Source: Betaproteobacteria bacterium UBA5582 | GTDB taxonomy: Bacteria; Pseudomonadota; Gammaproteobacteria; Burkholderiales; Rhodocyclaceae | Assembly (NCBI GenBank): GCA_002425245.1 | Contig: DILW01000074.1 | Location: forward strand, 1-58,063 | Reading direction: 5' to 3' | DNA: 58,063 bases | In this document: positions 54,020 to 58,063 of the stretch, in pieces | Layout of the letters: each line of letters starts with the position of its first letter | Numbering within the stretch: the stretch's first letter is position 1 | Notes under the pieces: model-generated | Database searches by the model: none | Told to the model about the DNA's origin: nothing | What the model saw: only the letters and a program-made list of their open reading frames with translations | Position numbers and translations under genes: made by a program

Positions 54020-55423
54020 CTTCACCACCGCATAGCGCGCCAGCGTCTTGTCGCGTGCCGCCGCGTGGTCGACAATCGGCCCGGGATAGTCGCGGCCGAT
54101 GACGACGCCGAGTGCTTCCTGCTCCAGCCGGCCCATGGTCCACGGGGCGTGGATGTACTTGTCCGGCACCCGGGCCAATTCCGGCACGTAGCGGCGGATG
54201 AATTTGCCTTCGGGGTCGAACTTTTCCGACTGCGTCACCGGGTTGAAGATGCGGAACCAGGGCTGCGCGTCGCAACCGCTGGAGGCTGCCCACTGCCAGC
54301 CACCGTTGTTGGCCGACAGGTCGAAGTCGTTGAGCCAGTCGGCGAAGTAGCGCTCGCCAAGGCGCCAGTCTAGGCCGAGGTCCTTGCACAGGAAGGAGGC
54401 GACGACCATGCGCAGGCGGTTGTGCATCCAGCCGCTGTGGTTCAGCTGGCGCATCGCCGCGTCGACCAGCGGATAACCGGTCTGCCCCTGCTGCCAGGCA
54501 AGCAGGCCGGCTGGCCAGTCATCCCAGCGGATGGCATCGTATTCAGGCTTGAAGGCGCGCTCGACGACATGCGGGAAGCGGTCGAGGATCATGAAGTAGA
54601 AATCGCGCCAGATCAGCTCGCTGAGCCAGCTGTCGGCCTGCTCGGCGAGCGCGGCGCTGACCAGTTCGCGGATCGAAATGGTGCCGAAACGCAGGTGTAC
54701 CGACAGGTAGCTGACGCCCTTGACCGCCGGAAAGTCGCGCAGCGCGCCGTAACGGCGGATGCGGCCGGCGCGGAACTCGTCCCACAGCTGGCGGGCGCCG
54801 ACCATGCCGGGAACGATGCCGAGTTCGCCGAGATTGGTCGGCGCGAAGCCGAGTTCAGCCAGCGTCGGCAGATGTTCGGGTACTGGCGCGAAACGACCTT
54901 GCGCCATGAACGGCGCATGGTCGGCAGCGCTCAGGCGTTTCAGCCAGGCGTTCTTGTACGGCGTGAACACCGTATACGGGCGGCCAGCACCGGTGAGCAG
55001 CTCGTCGCGCTCGAAGATGACCTGATCCTTGAATAACTGCAGGCGACCGCCGGCGGCTGCCAGTTGCCGGTCGACGGCCGCATCGCGGGCCTGAGCGGCG
55101 GGTTCGTAGTCGCGGTTGGCGTAGACCTCGCCGACACCGAGCTCGCCGGCAAGCCGGGGAATCTCGTCAACAGCGCGGCCGTGGCGGACGATCAAGCCAC
55201 CGCCGCGGCTGCGCAGCGCGGCATCGAGCTGCAGCAGGCTGGCGTGGATGAATTCGACACGGCGGTCGGCGCGTGTCGGCAGGGCATCGAGGATGTCGGT
55301 ATCGAAGACGAAGGCGCAATGTACCGGGCGGCCGCTGGCCAGGGCGGTGGCGAGGGCGGCGTGGTCCTGGTCGCGCAGATCGCGGCGGAACCAGACGAGG
55401 ACAGCTTGTTCGGGGGCGGGCAT
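54008..55423 (-). CDS. phrB: Class I CPD deoxyribodipyrimidine photolyase
   Basis: 471 residues from the ATG at 55423. LVWFRRDLRDQDHAAL begins the antenna-binding half; the FAD half has SELIWRDFYFMIL, TGYPLVDAAMRQLNHSGWMHNRLRM and ANNGGWQWAASSG. It repairs UV-made cyclobutane dimers with blue light. Cytoplasmic, likely monocistronic. Confidence 0.96.
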   Translation of the reverse strand: MPAPEQAVLVWFRRDLRDQDHAALATALASGRPVHCAFVFDTDILDALPTRADRRVEFIHASLLQLDAALRSRGGGLIVRHGRAVDEIPRLAGELGVGEVYANRDYEPAAQARDAAVDRQLAAAGGRLQLFKDQVIFERDELLTGAGRPYTVFTPYKNAWLKRLSAADHAPFMAQGRFAPVPEHLPTLAELGFAPTNLGELGIVPGMVGARQLWDEFRAGRIRRYGALRDFPAVKGVSYLSVHLRFGTISIRELVSAALAEQADSWLSELIWRDFYFMILDRFPHVVERAFKPEYDAIRWDDWPAGLLAWQQGQTGYPLVDAAMRQLNHSGWMHNRLRMVVASFLCKDLGLDWRLGERYFADWLNDFDLSANNGGWQWAASSGCDAQPWFRIFNPVTQSEKFDPEGKFIRRYVPELARVPDKYIHAPWTMGRLEQEALGVVIGRDYPGPIVDHAAARDKTLARYAVVKKPV

Positions 55424-55451
55424 GGGCCGATTATACGGGGCCCCGGAATAC

Positions 55452-55483
55452 AAAAAAGGTCGCTCCCTTTCGGGAGCGACCTT
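55452..55483 (-). terminator. Rho-independent terminator of phoX
   Basis: On the minus strand AAGGTCGCTCCC and its complement (arms at 55456-55467 and 55472-55483) form a 12-base stem with a four-base loop, followed by six T (55457-55452). Confidence 0.9.
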
Positions 55484-55504
55484 GAAGATTTTGCAGAGAC
55501 CGGA

Positions 55505-57739
55505 TCAGGAACCGATCAGGCCGCCGTCGTTCTTGGTGATCACCACCGTCGTCGACCGCGGCCGGGCGTTGCCGCCTTCCGGCCAGTGGCTCTCGAAGTT
55601 GGCCGGGATGGCGATGTTGGCCGCGCTGGTGTTTTCACCCGGGTGCTGGACATTGACGAAGATCGTCTTGCCGTCCGGCGTCTCGGTGATGCCGGTGATC
55701 TCGCAGCCCTTCGGGCCGACCAGGAAGCGGCGCAGGGTGGCTGCGCTCGCCGCCTTGCCGGCAAAGGTGTTCACCGTCTGGTTGGCGCCGGCATTGCTCG
55801 GCACCGCCAGGTTGTTGACGCTGACCGCGCCGCCATCGCCGTAGCTGCCCGGCAGGGCGGCCAGCATCATGCAGTTGGTGACATCGGTGTAGGCACCGTC
55901 GTCAGTCTGCAACCACATCAGACCGGGGATCACTTCGCTGAACCACAGACCGTCCGGGCTGGAGAAGTCGTTGTCGTTGGTCAGGCCGGAGATGTTGATC
56001 GACGGATTGCCGAACTGGTCGTTTTCGGCGCCGAACAGGTAGACGTCCCACTTGAAGGTGGTCGCCGCCGGGTTGCCACCGGTTTCCTGGAAGCGGATGA
56101 CATGGCCGTTCGGGTTGCCGGTGCGGCCTTCGCCGTCGTTGTAGTAACGCGGGTTGGCGGCGTCGAGCGCCTTCGACTTGCCGCCGGTGGACAGGCCGGT
56201 GGTACCGCGCGACGAGTTGTTGGTCAGCGTCGTGTAGACATCACCGGTGACCGGATGGACGCCGGTCCATTCCGGACGGTCCATCGGCGTCGCGCCGACC
56301 GCGTCAGCGGCGATGCGGCAGTTGATCAGGACGTCGGCCTGGTCGGCGAAGCCGTAGGCGGCTGCGGCGATCAGCGGATTGGTGATGGTCAGTTCGGTCC
56401 ACGTGCCAGTGCCATCGGCGGCCAGGGTGGCGACGTAGAGCTTGCCGCTGTCGAGGTACTTGTTGCCGGCGGCCATGCCGCCGTTGGCGTCGGCCGGGTC
56501 CCAGTTGGCGGTGGACACATACTTGTAGATGTACTCGTTCTGGGCGTCGTCACCCATGTAGTACACGATCGGCTTGCCGGCAACCGCCTTGGCCGGCATC
56601 GCGCCTTCGTGGCCGAAGCGGCCCATCGCGGTGCGCTTGCGCGGCGTGGTGCCCGGTGCGTAGGGATCGATCTCGACCACCCAGCCCATGGTGTTGGCGG
56701 CATTGCGGTAGTCGGCGGTCGAGTTGGCACCGCTCGGGGTGACGTTCCAGCGGTCATAGAGACCGGTACCGCTGGTGTCGCCGCCGACCGGGTTGGCCCA
56801 GCCGTAGCTGCCGTTGCTGGCGCCGGACCCCAGGTAACGGTTCTGGGCGGCCGCGGCCTTGGCTGCCAGGGTGGCGCTGGCCGGGCGCTTGAAGTAACCG
56901 GCCCAGTTTTCCTCGCAGGTCAGGTAGGTGCCCCACGGGGTGACGCCGTTGGCGCAGTTGTTCAGGGTGCCACGGGTGGCGGTGCCGGCGTTCGAGTAGG
57001 GGGTGACCATCAGGTCGTCGCCAGCGGCCGGGCCGCTGATCGTCATGTTGCTGGCAGCGGTGTAGCGACGGTTGAAACCGGACAGCTTGTTCACCGAGAA
57101 CGTGGCGCCCTTGACGATTTCGATCACCGACACGCCATGCGCATTGACTTCCTTGTCGACCATGGCAACCGGGCGGGCGGCGTTGTTCAGGCCGGCGGCG
57201 ACTTCGGCATTGCTGTGCAGGAAGACCCAGGTGATGTTCTCGTGGTTCATGCACAGGAGGCCGCGGGTGGCGTTGTTCAGATCCTTGACCAGGCCGTTGC
57301 TGTTGAGGCCGAAGTAGGACATCCCGTCATGGTGGTCACCGGCCCGGAACTGGAAGCTGGCGGCGCTGTCGGTGCCGTCGTTGAGGAAATCCGGCGTGGT
57401 CGTGTTGAGCGGGTCGCCGAGACGGAAGAGCGCAGTCGCGGTATAGCCGGTCGGCACGCGCAGGAGGTCTTCGGTGCCCTTGGCAACGGCGTTGAAACCC
57501 AGGGCAAAGGCCGGCGCCGGGTTGGCGCCACCACCGCCACCACCACTGCTGAGGCAGCCGCTCAGGCCGATGCTCATGAAGCTGCCGGCGGCCACGCCGA
57601 AGCCACCCTTGAGCAGGCTGCGACGGGACAGGCGGGCTTCGAGGATGCTGGCAAAATCGGGGTTGCCGGAAACGTTCTTGGAAACGTCGTCGCAGCCGTT
57701 CGGAGAGTCGGGGTGGTGCTTGGTGAGTTGTTCGGACAT
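55505..57739 (-). CDS. phoX: PhoX-family alkaline phosphatase, Tat-exported
   Basis: 744 residues from ATG 57739; ATG 57775 in frame is an alternative. The N-terminus carries the twin-arginine signal RLSRRSLLKGGFG, a hydrophobic stretch and LSGC, which resembles a lipobox, followed by a Gly-rich linker (SSGGGGGG). The rest is a PhoX/DUF839 beta-propeller (words such as NHENITWVF, LTCEENWAGYF, GRFGHEGAM, VYYMGDDAQNEYIYKY and DGKTIFVNVQHPGENT). PhoX uses Ca and Fe to release phosphate from organic esters in the periplasm. No Pho box is recognised upstream. Some DUF839 proteins are not phosphatases, so the activity is probable, not shown. Confidence 0.85.
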   Translation of the reverse strand: MSEQLTKHHPDSPNGCDDVSKNVSGNPDFASILEARLSRRSLLKGGFGVAAGSFMSIGLSGCLSSGGGGGGANPAPAFALGFNAVAKGTEDLLRVPTGYTATALFRLGDPLNTTTPDFLNDGTDSAASFQFRAGDHHDGMSYFGLNSNGLVKDLNNATRGLLCMNHENITWVFLHSNAEVAAGLNNAARPVAMVDKEVNAHGVSVIEIVKGATFSVNKLSGFNRRYTAASNMTISGPAAGDDLMVTPYSNAGTATRGTLNNCANGVTPWGTYLTCEENWAGYFKRPASATLAAKAAAAQNRYLGSGASNGSYGWANPVGGDTSGTGLYDRWNVTPSGANSTADYRNAANTMGWVVEIDPYAPGTTPRKRTAMGRFGHEGAMPAKAVAGKPIVYYMGDDAQNEYIYKYVSTANWDPADANGGMAAGNKYLDSGKLYVATLAADGTGTWTELTITNPLIAAAAYGFADQADVLINCRIAADAVGATPMDRPEWTGVHPVTGDVYTTLTNNSSRGTTGLSTGGKSKALDAANPRYYNDGEGRTGNPNGHVIRFQETGGNPAATTFKWDVYLFGAENDQFGNPSINISGLTNDNDFSSPDGLWFSEVIPGLMWLQTDDGAYTDVTNCMMLAALPGSYGDGGAVSVNNLAVPSNAGANQTVNTFAGKAASAATLRRFLVGPKGCEITGITETPDGKTIFVNVQHPGENTSAANIAIPANFESHWPEGGNARPRSTTVVITKNDGGLIGS

Positions 57740-57814
57740 GGGCGTGCTCGCGGTGGGTGAGTAAGGAACGGCCATTATGAAAAACCATGATGACTGGCGC
57801 ATGACCGCGCTGTT

Positions 57815-58063
57815 TCAGGGCCAAGGCAGATTGATGACATGGTAGCCGTCAGCGCCACCGGAGGCCTGGCCGATCAGCGCAAGATAGGGAGCGAGCACGC
57901 TGGCCACCGTCCCGTACAGGCGGACTTGCGCTTGCACACCGCTGGCGCCCACTTCGCCGCTGGCTTCAATCGCCGCCGGCCGGCCGCCGCTGAAGCTGCC
58001 GCGTGGCCGGGTGCTGCCGTCCCATTGCCAATCCAGACGGTAATCGCCGAGTACCGGGTCGGC
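57815..58063 (-). CDS. C-terminal end of an unrecognised protein (partial)
   Basis: An open minus-strand frame runs from the window edge to a TGA at 57815-57817 and encodes 82 residues ending YHVINLPWP. It is beta-rich (GDYRLDWQWDG, EASGEVGASGVQAQVRLYG) and ends in a hydrophobic helix-like region (VLAPYLALIGQASGG). It has some feel of the C-terminal part of type II secretion protein GspN, but I cannot support that. Its stop lies 76 bases ahead of the phoX start, on the same strand. Confidence 0.55.
   Translation of the reverse strand, partial: ADPVLGDYRLDWQWDGSTRPRGSFSGGRPAAIEASGEVGASGVQAQVRLYGTVASVLAPYLALIGQASGGADGYHVINLPWP

Noticed and set aside
55064..57760. An 898-residue open frame antisense to phoX and the photolyase
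   Set aside because: Runs across two well-supported genes on the other strand, with Val/Gly/Ala-rich sequence of no recognisable family.

Overview
The window is about 58 kb of gene-dense, high-GC DNA with short intergenic gaps and many start/stop overlaps. Gene content points to a Gram-negative betaproteobacterium, most likely a Rhodocyclales (Dechloromonas/Azonexus-like) organism. The pointers are lipopolysaccharide core genes (waaC, waaA), ornithine-lipid genes (olsB, olsA), a pcm-rhodanese-tolC operon, a Pil-Chp chemosensory system for type IV pili, and a hydrogen-sensing hydrogenase set. No rRNA or tRNA gene is visible, so the taxonomic call is inference. I saw no insertion sequence, phage gene, CRISPR array or integrase; this looks like ordinary chromosome.

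Layout. (1) 1-7820 is a hydrogen/nickel region: the end of a regulatory [NiFe]-hydrogenase large subunit (hoxC/hupV type), speG, an orphan Lon-like AAA+ ATPase, the nickel repressor nikR overlapping a HoxJ/HupT-type histidine kinase, then a NikR-type operator and a six-gene nickel uptake operon (nikK, nikL, an outer-membrane barrel, nikM, nikQ, nikO). (2) 7817-15111: a chemoreceptor with an unusual chain of HAMP repeats, maeB, a Sco1-like copper protein, mpl and an unknown gene. (3) 15151-22041: aroQ, accB-accC-prmA-DUF3426, a PfkB-type kinase and olsB-olsA. (4) 21911-30743: apaH-glmS on the minus strand, waaC-waaA, tolC-rhodanese-pcm, and a carbonic-anhydrase-like protein that has lost all three zinc ligands. 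(5) 30872-45063: a TPP riboswitch with thiC, a ClC transporter, uppP, an RNase II-type exonuclease, a TonB-like protein, aroE, mtgA, mgtE, and the minus-strand operon thiD-thiE-hemL-sugE. (6) 45251-54001: pilG-pilH-pilI-pilJ-chpA controlling twitching motility. (7) 54008-58063: a CPD photolyase, a PhoX-type phosphatase and the end of an unrecognised gene.

How it fits together. The first 8 kb is the most coherent unit. The hydrogen sensor and HoxJ-type kinase would report H2 to a regulator outside the window. NikR, through the palindrome at 3690-3720, would adjust nickel import to the needs of [NiFe]-hydrogenase. Predicted cleavage leaves a histidine at or next to the mature N-terminus of all three exported proteins of the import operon, NikM carries Met1-His2 and His67, and NikO and NikR carry His-rich tails. 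This suggests a chain of nickel-binding sites from outer membrane to cytoplasm.

The most unusual observations are the zinc-ligand-free carbonic-anhydrase fold protein, the barrel protein embedded in the nickel operon, the 92-residue tandem duplication of HAMP pairs in the chemoreceptor, and the long inverted repeats and overlaps at convergent gene ends.
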